A stretch of DNA of 64,000 nt from Ligula intestinalis (taxonomy: Eukaryota; Platyhelminthes; Cestoda; Diphyllobothriidea; Diphyllobothriidae), in contig JAYGXS010000001.1 of NCBI GenBank assembly GCA_036362985.1, positions 22,366,585 through 22,430,584 on the forward strand. Reading direction: 5' to 3'. Shown in pieces: positions 46,082 to 57,656 of the stretch. The position numbers were made by a program, and so were the translations under genes. Within the stretch, counting starts at the first letter, position 1. Every line of letters begins with the position of its first letter. The notes beneath the pieces were generated by a model, which ran no database searches, was not told the origin of the DNA, and saw nothing but the letters and a program-made list of their open reading frames with translations.

Positions 46082-48361
46082 CGACTGTTGGGGACGTTGA
46101 CCCTCTTTCACAACAAACTCGTAGTTGGACTGTTCAAACTCCGGCGCGCAGTCGTTCACATCATCAATTGTCACCACCAGAATGGCCTGGGCAGAATGCG
46201 AGGTTGTACAAGAATCCGCCACTGTCGAAGCCACCTCTCCTAACTCCGCAGACTGCCCCGTTGACGGGACAACGCAGTCGTGGGCCAACACGGTGAAGTT
46301 GATGGAATCCAGTTTTTCTCTATCAAACACTACCGCACTGCTTATCTGACCCGTTCGCGGATCCAAATTCACCATGTCCAGGTGCTCTACACTACCCACC
46401 AGGCTGTACTGCAGTTGCGCGTGGTAACCAATATCCGCGTCGGTGGCCTGAACGCGCACGATGGGCGATTTAGTGGGCAGGCCCTCGGCAATTCGGGCAT
46501 TGTAGATGGCCTGCGTGAAGACGGGTGGTGAATCATTCAAGTCCTCCAGATGCACGATTACATGCGCTCTGCGCGAGAGTACGGGTTGGCCCGAGTCGTG
46601 ACAGGTTATGGTAACGGTGTGAGTACTCTTGCTCTCCCGATCGAGTTTACGTGTAGTGAGGAGCATATATTGACGTCGGGCAGTGGTGGACATTAGGGAA
46701 TGGACCACGAAGAAGGGATGCGATGTGACGCATTGGGCTGTTACTTTGCCCTCATTCTCGAAACGCCCACTAGAGTCCTCGCCCTGGCCAACGTCAGACC
46801 ACCGCTCGTCGGCATCCTCAACAGTGATTGTGGCAACCATTTGACCGACTGGGGCATCCTCTGGCAGCAGTAGTTCATTTGTGCCTCGCCATTTACGCAG
46901 GTGGGACTGGATGGTTAAGTTGGGTGGGTTGTCGTTAATGTTGCGGATGCGTATTCTCAGCTCAGACTCGGTGCTGTGGATACCGTCTGTCACGCGGACG
47001 GGGATGACGTATCCGACTTCCCGCCCTCTAGGCTCAAACCTGCCAAACGGCGACAGCGGTGAACCCATTGACTCGACGGAACTGCGTGTTCTGGCTTCAG
47101 GCAGAAGGGGAGCAGTTTCATAGTCCATCTCCTGCATTACGGTAACTGTGCCCGTTCTCTCGCTGATATTAAAGGTCTTCAGTACCTCCCCAGTGGCCGT
47201 GGAGGCGAACCGGTAGACTAGCCTGTTGGCGTCAGAGGGATCATCGTCTTTCGCCGTCATTGTGAATATTCTGCTACCAATCACAATGTTCTCATTTACT
47301 TCCACCGTGGGATTCGCATCTACAAAGTACGGTGCCTGATCATTTATGTCTGTAACCTTTATCAGTATATTCAGCGTTCCAGTTTGTGCAGGGGAAACTA
47401 TATTGCCTAAAGTCTTAGCACTGTTGCTACCGTCAACTGCGTTCAGTAGTAGCCTGTATGAGTCTCGCTTTTCCCTATCCAGGTCTCCGTTTACTTTCAA
47501 CTGAAGGTTAAACTTGTAGGGCAGTCCGAAAGGCCGTTCAACCACCTCATTGATTATGCTAAATAAGTCTTCGACCACATGGCGATCAGTCTGTGGCATA
47601 CTTCCTTTTGAATAAAATTTCTCCATAAGGTGATAGTGCACAGTCGTGTGCTGGGGTCCCTGGTCGGGATCGCTGGCCTCTGGCAGTTGAAATGTTGTTC
47701 CAACTGGAGTGTGTTCCGGGATTTCTAATTCAAGTGTGTCCGGCGACCAGCGGGGAGGATTGTCATTAACATCGAGCACGTAGATGATGACTTGAACAAA
47801 ATGAGGCTTTGGCATTTTTGCGCCACTGCCACTCGCCTCCCTGTTGCGCTGGTCCATCACGAGCATTCGCAGAGCGCAGTTGGGGTCGCGGGCGGGGAAG
47901 CCGGAGGAGAGATCCCCGAGTCCACCGGGTGGAGCATAGGCACCGCCGGGGTCTTTCGAAGAAAGGGGCGAGGCCGCACAACAGGTGCCCACCTGGTCAC
48001 ACAGAGCCTCGCGATCAATGCGCGAACGGACATATAACTGTCCCGTGGTACGATTTACCTGCACATACCGTTCCTGTTCCAGGGGCGAGAAGATGTTGCT
48101 ATTAGGCGCTGCGGCTTCGGGCTGTAAACCTCGTTTAGGCAGGCGTTCCACTAGGCTGCCGATCAGCGTACCGATAGGCAGCTCCTCTTCCAGCATAAAG
48201 GTCACCGTTGAACGTTCACTGTTGTCGTTTGCATAGTTGAGGCCCGTGGGCCCACGCTGTGCGGTAGCTGAACTGTGTACTACCTTTAAGTTCAACAAGA
48301 GTGCTCCTAAACACAGGGCCAGGACGATGGAGGGGAGTGTGAATAAAGTGATGGATCTCAT
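46082..48361 (-). CDS. protocadherin-like protein, first coding exon (N-terminal 760 residues)
   Basis: Calcium-dependent cell-adhesion protein of the cadherin superfamily, protocadherin type. The start ATG (48361) opens a typical signal peptide (residues 1 to about 34, hydrophobic core LFTLPSIVLALCLGALLL). Five cadherin repeats follow, recognised by their terminal calcium-binding motifs: DVNDNPP (197-203), DINDQAP (338-344), NINDNPP (474-480), DLNDSPP (607-613) and DVNDCAP (734-740). Repeat-internal DRE (116-118, 575-577, 680-682) and LDRE, DxD and A.D.D motifs are present. A sixth repeat begins at FEQSNYEFVVKEG. The first repeat has a long Cys-containing insert (about 121-162) ending in DPNCALRMLVMD. 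Several EC domains in one uninterrupted large exon is the usual protocadherin organisation. The rest of the ectodomain, the membrane segment and the cytoplasmic tail must lie in exons at lower coordinates; none was identified. Confidence 0.95.
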
Positions 48362-49140
48362 AGAGAGAATTTCGGTGGACAGAGGTGTAGTATAATCCTG
48401 GCGATACTCAGGGCATTGGAGGAACGCTTTGGTCTACAAACGGCGAATGCTCGAGCTGCCGGTAAAGAAGTGCACTAGCATCACCAGGGCGGTGGCGGAC
48501 GCGGCGAGAATTGTGACATTTGTTTAAATGGCCTGTTGGTCTTAACTTTTGGCCGAGGGAGAGAGGGAGGGAGGGCGGGCGGTGATGATGTCGCGAGGCG
48601 GAGAAGGAGAAGGCTACGGTCGGCGCAGCGTATTGACGTCGGGCTGAAAAAGCGAGGTGAGGCAAAAGGACTTTGCCACAAGTGGTGATTGTGGAACTGC
48701 GGCTGGCAATGCGGCACGCGACACTTTTGCAGGAGCAAAGACAACACAGGACCGCGCGACAGGGCCTCAGTGGAGGGGATGGAGGAGCCGGGGGCGTCGT
48801 GGGCGGCTTCGGCGCGGTTGCCATGACCAATAGCGCCTGCCGATTGGTGGGCGCGGGGGTCGAGATTAGACACAAGTCTAAACACTCGCACAGTGTGTGT
48901 GTGTGTGAAAGGGGGCGTGGGCAGGAGCCTGTGGCCGCTTGAGAGGGAGCGATGCACACACACACACGCGAATGCACGGACCACAACAGACGCACGAGGG
49001 CACACGTGCGCACATCAGTCGGCGTTGGCTGCCGGGGGAAGTGAGGGAGTGGGGTGGGGGTGGGGGGGGGGGAGGGCGGGGGGATTTTGGCGGGTGCGTA
49101 AATAGAAGACAAGTCGTTTAAGAGGTTGGCTAGGCCGGGT
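48362..49140 (-). promoter_or_regulatory. GC-rich 5' flank of the protocadherin gene (promoter and 5' UTR)
   Basis: The 780 bp upstream of the start codon are far richer in GC and CpG than the surroundings. They include (GT)n at about 48894-48908, (CA)n at about 48955-48967, G-rich runs (49048-49082) and C/T-rich patches on the coding strand. No TATA box at a convincing position was identified. A 234-codon minus frame (48408-49112) in another phase is compositional. The transcription start cannot be placed from sequence alone. Confidence 0.55.
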
Positions 49141-51286
49141 TAAAGGTGGCAGGTGCCAGTACCTCATGACTCTGCAAAATAGGGATAGTCAGAAGGCGAG
49201 AACAGGTGTGTGATGACACTAAACGGCGTAGGCTTTCTGCTCTTCCTCCTTCTCTGCTCATTCGCCTCTACTTTTCTTATTTGTCGACGCCCTCCTCCTC
49301 ATCACCATCAGTCTTGGTGTCACTGTGTTCGTTGAAAGCTGCCAAAAATGCTCGAAGCCGGAGAGGCGAAACGAATGTGCCTTTCGTTAAGCTTTTTTCA
49401 AGTGGTAAACACGCATTTTTAGGGCTGACTGTGGTTGCGCCAGGTCACACATTAAGTACCATTGAACATGTGACCAGTTGAATTAAGAATTGATTTTACT
49501 TTCCAGTTTCATGTGCATTTGGCAAAAACAGGAGACTTCTGGTTGTAACCCAGTTAAACTAGACTTGATGCTGTTTGGAGTGGAGAAGGATTTTCTCAAA
49601 AAGTAGCATTTTTAGGGTTTAAAAAATTAGGCAGTATTGCCGGAAAAGACACGGGAGACTAGAATGACCAGTTATCATCGCCTTCCCATGTAAGAAAAAT
49701 ACAGGCATTTCTCTAGAACGTCAAAAACAAGCCATGCAAGACTCATTAAATTTGCTCATTGACTAAGTTGTATACTTAATACGGACTTATAATAAGGAGG
49801 TAGGTACGATATCATTGGAATGATCATTTCATAGTCTAAAAACTTCATATAATTACATGCCTTTTAAAACATAACTACGCTTTTCCTTTAGCGAAGACAT
49901 GGCTTGTTGCCAACAGCGTCTAAGAAAGGGTCTTTCTAAGTATGTGTTCTAAAATAATATTTTAATTTAGAAGGTCATCGAAAAATACTCAAAGTTTGTA
50001 ATTATAATATTTTACCAAATACAATCTACCCAGCCTGCCGAAGCTTGCGCACTCAAAAGAACGCATTCCGTTGTGTTCGAAATATGTTTCGACTACCATG
50101 CATTATGTTCAGTATTCAAGTACTGCTTTCTAATCGAAAATGCCGAAGGTTGCGAAAGATTGATAATCTCTCACAAATCGGCATCAATGCATGAACGAAT
50201 ACTTCGAAATAATAATGAACAAGCTTAGATCAATTCAATACTTAAAAGAAATGTCAAAGTACTATTTGTTTGTCAAGAAAGAAATTTCTTTATAACATTC
50301 AAGGTCCTCAGGCGTCAAAATAGCTATAAATTAGGAGAATAAATGCAAGATTAAAAGAATAATCCTATCACGTTCTCTATACCAAAATACCTTTTCCTTA
50401 GTCAAGGTATTGCCGTAATTTAACTACCAGCATTTAGGAAATTTACTTTTGAATTCCGGCATAGGTTCGGCGATTTTCTGTGTGTTAAAAATTTGTTTCA
50501 TAAGCGTAGCTTCTGTTCGAAGTTCATTCCATAGCTTTTAAAATAATGAATCTATGAAAAGCATTTACCGAAGACCGAGTATTTGGGTATAAGTTATTAT
50601 GAGCCATATTTGAAATTTTTAAAAATAGAAAAACACATTGCCAAGCAAAGGGAACGTTCACAAGAGAAGTCTGATCTTATTCTTAAGATAAACATAAACT
50701 TTTCTACTATAGGTTATCGCTTAAAAAAGCACTTTAGTTAGTTAGTCAGCTACCGAATATCTACGCATGCTTAATATTTCCAAGATAATGTCAAACTGAA
50801 AATGAAATTTTTTATGAATTTTTTACTTTGCCTTTGATAAAAAATATAATTTGGCTGAAAATGAAAGAAAAATAAAATGAATGGCTCCTTTCATCATATA
50901 ATGGTATTTTCCACCACAGTGGATTGCTCCCATGCTCTGTTCTAAGCTTACGAATATAAAAAGGAGTCGCCAAATTTTTAGCAAAATATCACAATAACTG
51001 TTAATCCTCTGTCTGTTTCCTTTCTTAATTAGGCATAAGCGTAGCTTATGGTGTACATAAATTGTGTATCTACATGATTTAGCTTAAACAAGATCTGCCC
51101 TTACCTCCAGCTTTGCGGAACTATGCAGGCAGTTTTAATTACGCCCCAAATACTTTATGTACTGAGACAAAATGTAGGTATAACGGTTTTGTCACTGCAT
51201 TTTGCCATAACATGACCAAACTGTATGCTAAATTAGCAAGTTAAATCTCGCCTTGAGCTTTGCACGAATTCATAGACATACTGTAC
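49141..51286. other. no gene recognised; small foldback fragment at about 50140-50200
   Basis: AT-rich upstream intergenic DNA. At about 50140-50200 the text GCGAAAGATTGATAATCTCT followed by a CGGCAT box matches the outer part of the foldback element arm at 22620-22670, so it is probably a short relic of that family. Confidence 0.45.
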
Positions 51287-51296
51287 NNNNNNNNNN
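51287..51296. other. assembly gap (10 N)
   Basis: Ten undetermined bases. It lies some 230 bp before a copy of the 1.2-kb repeat, consistent with a repeat-related assembly break. Confidence 0.99.
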
Positions 51297-51524
51297 CAGT
51301 CAGGTGTCGTAGTCTAAAAAGAGACCGCAAAGTGACTGTCTTCTCCTACATCGACTGAGTCCAGTTTCACAAGGCGTTTGCTTTACTTAACTTAATAAAC
51401 CTAGCTTGAGCTGACAAATGGAAGCATCGCATTACGCACCAGGATAATAATCGAAACTACGAACGTCATTTTCAGGCCTGCCTAATTGATTTATCTACTT
51501 TACTAGATTTGCAGTACAGTATGG

Positions 51525-52670
51525 GCTAAAATCGTGCAACTTTCATGACGAAATTTAAATTTGTAGTTAGTCACATAATTTTGATTCATTGAGTAGATGT
51601 TAACATGGAAAAATTTTTAGTCAGGAAAATCGTCATTTCGGTAAGGTTTATTAAAATAAATGGGCATTCATTCTGGCGAAATTGGAAGTAGTCTCATATC
51701 GAAGGAATTTTCTGTGACAGAACCAAATTTTTCATAATTTGCCTTGTGATGTGGAAAATCTCCAGAATCTGTAAAAAGTATCAAAAATATCCCTTTCAGA
51801 AGTAGAAAATGTTGTGAAAAATTGTTCAGATGCAAGTGAAACCAATTTTAGGGAATCGCATCTATTTTCAGATGCAGGGAACAATTTCCGTTTTATAAGT
51901 TACTTTTAGCTTACATTTAAAATTTATTTGCACAAAATACACTCAAAAGTTTTGATCGCATTATGGTTTACCACATGAACCTAGACGGCACATAATCAAA
52001 GTGTCCATTTAGGTTACCATGGCAGTACTGAAAAACAGGCCTTATTAAATGAAAGACGTAAAATATACTTTTCGGCAAACTTAACATTCCGATTATACAA
52101 TATTTAGAATCGGAGCAGACAGAGGAGTAATAATTAGTTCTAAAATGACCATATATGACCAGTCTTTTTGCATTCGCATGCATAAAACAGGTCCTAAAAG
52201 TAATCCAGTATCGTGGAATTTAATCTTTTTTAAAAGAAATTTCTCTCATCTACAGTCAAATTGAATCGTTTATTGAATTATTTATTGAATCGTTTATTGA
52301 ATCGTTTATGTTCAGGCAAAGTAAAAAATTCAAAAATCTCCAATGTATTTTTAAAATCACCTTGGAAAATGGCAACACACGTAGAAATTCGTCAGCTTGG
52401 TATCGATTTAAAACACATTTTGAGGAGCTAACCTATTATGGAATGTTTTTATTAATTTAAGATGCTACAATGTCAGAATTTGTTGCAGAAGTTATTTTTT
52501 TCTCGACGTTGTGGTTTGGTGTTTTGAGAAATTTAGAAATATGATCCACATGGACATCTTCATGAGAACTAACATCCGAAATCTCATTTCTTCGACAAAT
52601 GGTCTTTATGCATAGCTCATTTTAAAGGTTTTGGTGTTAACGTCAAACTGAATATCAATTGATATTGAAA
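51525..52670 (+). repeat. unnamed ~1.2-kb AT-rich repeat, copy 1
   Basis: Shares a colinear series of blocks with 58220-59400 and 60070-61215. These are: GGTTTATTA followed about 50 bp later by a TCTCATAT/CTCGTAT-AAGGAATTT block; ATATCCCTTTCAGAA; CAGACAGA.GA.TAATAAT; ATCGTTTAT; TTCGTCAGC; TGTGGTTTG.TGTTTTGAG; ACATGG.CATC; TTTTAAAGGTTTTGGTGT. No long open frame in any copy and no terminal repeat found. All copies lie in the same orientation. The class is unknown: it could be a non-autonomous transposon, a decayed element or a locally duplicated segment. Confidence 0.75.
52261..52309 (+). repeat. 12-bp tandem repeat, four units
   Basis: Units of TTGAATCGTTTA in direct tandem (one reads TTGAATTATTTA). 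The other two copies of the host repeat have a single AATTG..TCGTTTATCTTCA-like unit at this place, so the array expanded after the copies separated. Confidence 0.85.
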
Positions 52671-53660
52671 CAAATGCAGACTGAAAACCCAAGAAATTAT
52701 GTCAGAATTTAAAGGACGATATTAGAATATAATGTGAGTTTAAAGTAAATGGTGCTCGTACAGTCCGTGGAAAATACACGCTTATCATTTATTTCCTCAA
52801 ATGTTTGAACGAGGAGATTCGACAGTACGATCGGACCTATTTCCCAACTGCGCACGTCAAAGTAGACGAGATGGCAACCTACTAAAAATAACGGAGCCTT
52901 ATCTTTTTGGACAATTCATATCCAATTCTGTCGAGTAAAATATTTCAAAAGTTAAAAAGATAATTTTATAGCGCATTTTAGAAATAAAAACCCAGTTAAA
53001 TATCTATAAAACACCGCAGGTTATAAAAACAGAGTCAAATGCGTGCGCCAACATTCGGGTTAGTCCAACTCAATCGCATCAGGCAGCCAAATTCTGAGCA
53101 GAATACTTTAAGCACGAGAGTTGAAAGTTGCTTATCTAAGTGAAAGATGTGTTATAAATAAAAAAAGAACTTTGCGGGTTTCTAGGACATACTTTAATGG
53201 GCAGAATTTGCAAAGCCTAAGTAGCTTCTCTTGATAGGGTCTACATCACTCTGAATAGAGAAAGGGACTAGCGTCAGATGCCCTGCGGCTACATGAATAT
53301 ATCACCGAACAACAGTTCTGTTTTATAATAATCAGATTTAGTTCCAGCAAAGCACACTTAAATATTAATAGCTTGCATCCTTACTGTCATCTGATTTGAT
53401 ATCTTTGTATTTAGATGGGCAAACAGCAATAAAAAGAGACGAAATATAAATTGAACATTTGAATAGGGTGCTTTGGCTTGTGCTGGTAGCTTTTGCCCAT
53501 TCATGTAACCTTACTTAATTTTTTGTTTCTCTTTCCTTTTGCAATGTAATTATAAATATATTTTAAAATTATGGCAGTGGGCGCAGAAATATAATTCTAT
53601 TTGACCATGACATTTTCACGCAAAAATAATAGTATCATGTCGTGGTTATTAAATATGGTA
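52671..53660. other. no gene recognised
   Basis: AT-rich, no frame above 60 codons, nothing noted. Confidence 0.5.
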
Positions 53661-54634
53661 CAGTAGATTCACTATCTCATACAATAGCTGCCATAATCAT
53701 GAAATACGTTTCGAATTAGAACATATTAATTGCGGATAGTGGTAATAGAGATGATCAAATAGCCTCATTTTAACATATTTCAGACACTTCAGGATGCCGG
53801 CTTTCTAACGAGCTTCTTTTAGACCGACAAAACAAAGCATGTACTATAAAAAGTGAATACTTAAGTAGTTTGTCTTTGTCATTAATTTCGACATCCTTTA
53901 TAGATTCAAATATTTTTTTTTAAACATGCACAAAAACATTATTTCTTCCACACGTTTGCTATAAAATTATGCCTCTTTAAATTTTATACTTAAAGGAAGG
54001 GTAGCTTCCAGTTTTAAAAAAGTTTCTAAATTGCCGAATAATTTTGAAACCTAGTGACCACTACACTGGAATTCAAGGTTTACAAACTGTGCACTGTGTA
54101 CATCCTGTGTAAGGAAAAGTACGTTTTTACCTACAGCTTGACGAAGATTTTACAAAGTTCCCATAAAATGTTGCAGTAGGTGTGGAGCATGCTTTATACA
54201 GTAAAGGCAGCATTAACAAATGACGGATACGGTGTTGACTGAATGAAAAATTGAAAATTTTAAAAAAGCTCATGATTAGAAAAAAATTTTAAAACCGAAA
54301 GCTACCCTTTCTTTAAGTATAAAATTTAAAGAAGGCGTAATTTTCTAGCAAACGAGTGAACGAAATAATTTTTCGTGCATGTTTTCCCAAAAATATAGTT
54401 GAATCTAAAAAGGTAGTCTCAATTAATGACAAAAAGCATACTACTTAAGCATTCACTTTTTATAGTCTTGGTGGTCAGAAAGAAGCTCTTTAGAAAGCAG
54501 GCATCATGAAGTGCCTTCAATATGTTGAGATAAGGCTGTATGATCATCTCTGTTACGACCATTTGCAATTAATATGTTCCAATCGAAAACGTATTTCAGA
54601 AATCCGGCAGCTATTGCATGAGATAGTGAATCTA

Positions 54635-56172
54635 CAGGGTGCCCCACGAAAATCCCCTAAATTAATGATAATGTTTATACTGTTATAAAAATACAAATTA
54701 TTGATTACAATTATAACTAACAACTTTATTGTGTAATTAACAAACTGTTACCTAATAAAAAGTTACAGATACCACTCAAAATGCTGTCCATTAACTGCAG
54801 AAAAGCGACGTAAGCGATCCATCCAGCTCTGAGCTGCTCGACGAATGACATCAAGAGGGATGTTGTTCCATGTGTCCATCAACACATGTTTTATTGACTC
54901 AATATCAGTGATTCCTATTCTTCGTCTCTGAACCTCCTGTAAGAGTACACTCCAAATGCAAAAGTCCATTATATTCAGGTCAGGGCTCTTGGATGGCCAT
55001 TGCTGGGGTGTGATGAAATCTGGAGTGTTAACTCGGAGCCAGGCGACAGTGTCATTGGCAGTGTGTGGATTTGCACCATCTTGCTGCCACGTCCAGGGTT
55101 CTCCCTGCATTACTTGATCAATATCTGTAAACATCTGCGGTCACATCTTCTCTGAAAACAACTTGATTTACAGTTTTTTTCGTTCGCCGACTTGGTGCAA
55201 AACCTTCCTGCCCAGCAGCATCTCCTTTAATAAAATAGAGGTCTGTTTTGCCTTGCCAGGAAACAGCACCATAGCACATGATAGATTTTTGCTGCTTGTC
55301 TATCTCCACCAGCAAATCTTCATCAGGAATATCAGTTTTGACTTCCACTGCACGATATATGCGTTCATTGTGCCTATTCAGCGGTGCAGACAAGCAGAAT
55401 GATGATTCATCTGAGAACCACACTTGTTTCCATTTTTCTCCTTCACCGAAGCGCTGAAGCATGGCATCACACTTTGTCTTTCGAGCTTGCTGGTGTGCTT
55501 CAGTTAAAACATGGCATTAAATACGTCGAAAAGATTTTAAATTGGATTTTGCAATTGTTCTGTGCACATACCTTTTTGACAATCCCAGTTCTTTACAAAT
55601 TTCACGTTGACTTGAATGTATTCTGTGATGATCTGGTGGAGTTACGGCAAGTTCCAAGACTGCTCGCCTTGTTGGGGAATCGTGCCTGCAAGAAGTGCCA
55701 CTACCAGGCTTACGCACCTTTGCTACAGGTGATCCACCTTGTTTGAATGCAGCCGCGACACCTCTAAACTGGTCAGTTGTAATGGCACCAAAAAATGTAG
55801 GCAAAATGTTCCGACATTTCTGCAACCCCCATGTTGGATGTCTTTTCCGGAATAGGACGAGGACCTCGCGCTGGAAATTGCTTAGCTGTGGCATGGGTCT
55901 ACACGTCTTTCCAGAATATTCCTGGCATATGGTGCACAGGAGGGCATTTTAGAACCTTCTCCTCTGCGACCACCACCCACGTTGTGTGGGTGCTCCTCAC
56001 CACTGAGCGGAACATGGCGTGGGCGACATGAATGCGGGTGCGAAACAACGGGGGTGGCTTCACTTCGGATGTGGCCCAGGTGTTCTGCTTTCTCCGCCAT
56101 CGATCGTGATGGCATGGGCGGTCCGGCCGCCGTAACAATCACAAACTTAGGGTTTTTTTGTGGGGCACCCTG
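54635..56172 (-). mobile_element. mariner/maT-type (DD37D) DNA transposon, near complete
   Basis: The 1,538-bp element is bounded by inverted repeats: CAGGGTGCCCCAC is identical at both ends, and 25 of 29 terminal bases match (54635-54663 against 56144-56172). TA flanks both ends (54633-54634, 56173-56174), the target duplication of Tc1/mariner elements. It holds one transposase frame on the minus strand, damaged twice. The matching ends and short lesion list point to relatively recent activity. It landed in a TA within the terminal repeat of the foldback element. Confidence 0.93.
54763..55894 (-). pseudogene. DD37D (maT-like) mariner transposase, one stop and one frameshift
   Basis: Cut-and-paste transposase. 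N-terminal part (55894-55520): helix-turn-helix DNA-binding region, beginning MPQLSNFQREVLVLF, with TWGLQKC, a KPGSG linker and a second helix-turn-helix-like segment (ICKELGLSKRYVHRTI). Catalytic core: first Asp in VWFSDES, second in WTWQQDGANPHTA, third in WPSKSPDLNIMDF. The second and third acidic residues are separated by 37 residues, which places it in the DD37D (maT) group rather than classical DD34D mariner or DD34E Tc1. An in-frame TAA (55517-55519) interrupts the protein between the two DNA-binding and core halves. A one-base frameshift falls near 55118-55134, just before the second catalytic Asp. The stop is at 54763. All three catalytic Asp codons survive. Confidence 0.92.
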
Positions 56173-56179
56173 TACTTTA

Positions 56180-57230
56180 CTTTCTTAAGATGAATTTGGA
56201 ATTTCATTTGAATGCTTCTTTGAACAGTTGTGGATTTTGGCAACAGATATACTGTTAAGTAAAACTCAAAAGTTTCTTCCTGTTCACAACTCAATGGCAG
56301 CTTCTCAGGCGCTGGCTGGATAGTACACTGCACTGAATCACATTTGGCATTATGCTACTTTAATAAGTTTAGTATCTTTAATTGAGATCCTTTTTGCCCA
56401 AATTTCATTGGAAATAGTTTTGTTTTACTTTCTTGAATTGAATTTTATCAACATACTCGAAGAATTGATAAAAAAGTTTATGCTGAAAGCCTAGTTATTC
56501 ATCAACGTAGTGTCATATTCCAGAAAACGATGTCAAACATATAACAGGCACTAAGTTCTACAACTAAAAAGTAAACACTGACGAGGTTAAACAAGGAGAA
56601 TATTTATGCGACCATATATTTTAGTGCTCCAAAAGCAATGGTGACGGGGTTCGTGCTTTATGATCGAGCACTTCAGAGGAGGAGTTTATGATCAATGGCA
56701 GATTTCTTGCATCGTCATAAGAATATATATGACCGAATTTCCAGGTGCGAAAGTCATGACAGCGCTGTTCTGATAAAACCTCGCAGCAATTTCTTCGTTC
56801 CTGACAAGACAACTTCCCACTTCCAGTAAAATACGTTTCAGGAATATTTTGGCGCCGATGGAAAGTTCGTAAAAATTAATTTCATCGTTTTACGAGATGA
56901 GGATCTTGCATAGTTCAATTTGACTTGATAAAGTAATAATTGGTTTAGGAAATGCCATCGTGCGCCCACATACTGGTCACAGCGTCACTTAGGCTTAAAT
57001 TATAGAAGTGTTATCTTATTAGGTAATATAAAACTTACCATTCAGAAAAAAATCGAGCATATTATAGAATGTGCTATACAGGTCATGGACTTACCGGTTC
57101 AACTGTACATACTTTGCCGGCCGCAAACGTGATGCGATTAACAGAAGAATATCCAAATTCCGTTTTAACTCGTGATTTCATAACTAAAATAAAGCCAACA
57201 AAATTGTTCTATTGTGCAGCTGAATTAATA
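56180..57230. other. no gene recognised
   Basis: AT-rich, short frames, nothing noted. Confidence 0.5.
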
Positions 57231-57291
57231 TGAGAATTTCAGAAGATGAAATGGCGAACATGCGTTTTATTTCGATAATTCTCATCAGGCC
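57231..57291 (-). repeat. 68-bp repeat, inverted copy
   Basis: Minus strand reads CTGATGAGAATTATCGAAAT, then a CATGTTCGCCATTTCATCTT block and TCTGAAATTCTCAT. The same blocks occur in direct orientation at 57583-57656 and, more diverged, at 27398-27465. Confidence 0.65.
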
Positions 57292-57582
57292 TTTATATTC
57301 TTGGACAACGTCTGTTGGCTACGGTAGGAGCGGCCACCATCAGGCTATGCCGACCGATCCTGTGTGCTCAAAAGAAGTTCTTCGCGGCATCGCAGATGCT
57401 ATAGTCAAAAGCTGCTAATCCAACAGCCAGCAGCTTAACACCTCAGCCAACTGCCAGTTCCCCTAAATACTGAGCAGATTTTGAAACCCCTTTCGTCCTC
57501 TCATTCCCCCTGTCCTGACAACAGTTCTATTTTTCTACCAACCCACATTCTTCATTTACTTAATTACCATAAAAATGTAAAT

Positions 57583-57656
57583 GCCTGATGAGAATTATCG
57601 AAAACAAACGTATGTTCACCATTCGATCTTCTGAAATTTTCAATGGGAATTTTCGA
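57583..57656 (+). repeat. 68-bp repeat, direct copy
   Basis: CTGATGAGAATTATCGAAAA, then GTATGTTCACCATTCGATCT and TCTGAAATTTTCAATGGGAA. With 57231-57291 it forms an inverted pair about 290 bp apart. The 27398-27465 copy shares the CGATCTTCTGA and TTTTCAATGGGAATTTT blocks. Confidence 0.65.

Larger units (their letters stand above)
53661..56177. mobile_element. foldback DNA element, copy 2, interrupted by a mariner insertion
   Basis: The left end (53661) begins CAGTAGATTCACTATCTCAT after a TA at 53659-53660. The right arm ends GAGATAGTGAATCTA at 54634, where the mariner-type transposon begins, and resumes at 56175-56177 followed by TA. With the insertion left out the element is about 977 bp, close to the 989 bp of copy 1. 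The interior matches copy 1 block for block (AGTTTCTAAATTGCCGAA, AATTTTGAAACCTA, AGGCAGCA.TTA, AGTATAAAATTTAAAG). Arms are inverted repeats over roughly 400 bp. Confidence 0.8.

Noticed and set aside
46125..48236. Plus-strand frames opposite the protocadherin exon
   Set aside because: Shadows of a strongly coding minus-strand exon.
48408..49112. 234-codon minus-strand open frame upstream of the protocadherin
   Set aside because: Pro/Ser/His-rich, in a GC-rich low-complexity region with CA/GT repeats, with overlapping frames of similar length in other phases. No domain, and not in frame with the protocadherin start.
55882..56142. Minus-strand frames of 79 and 86 codons 5' of the transposase
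   Set aside because: Different phase from the transposase and no similarity to a transposase N terminus; likely 5' untranslated part of the element.
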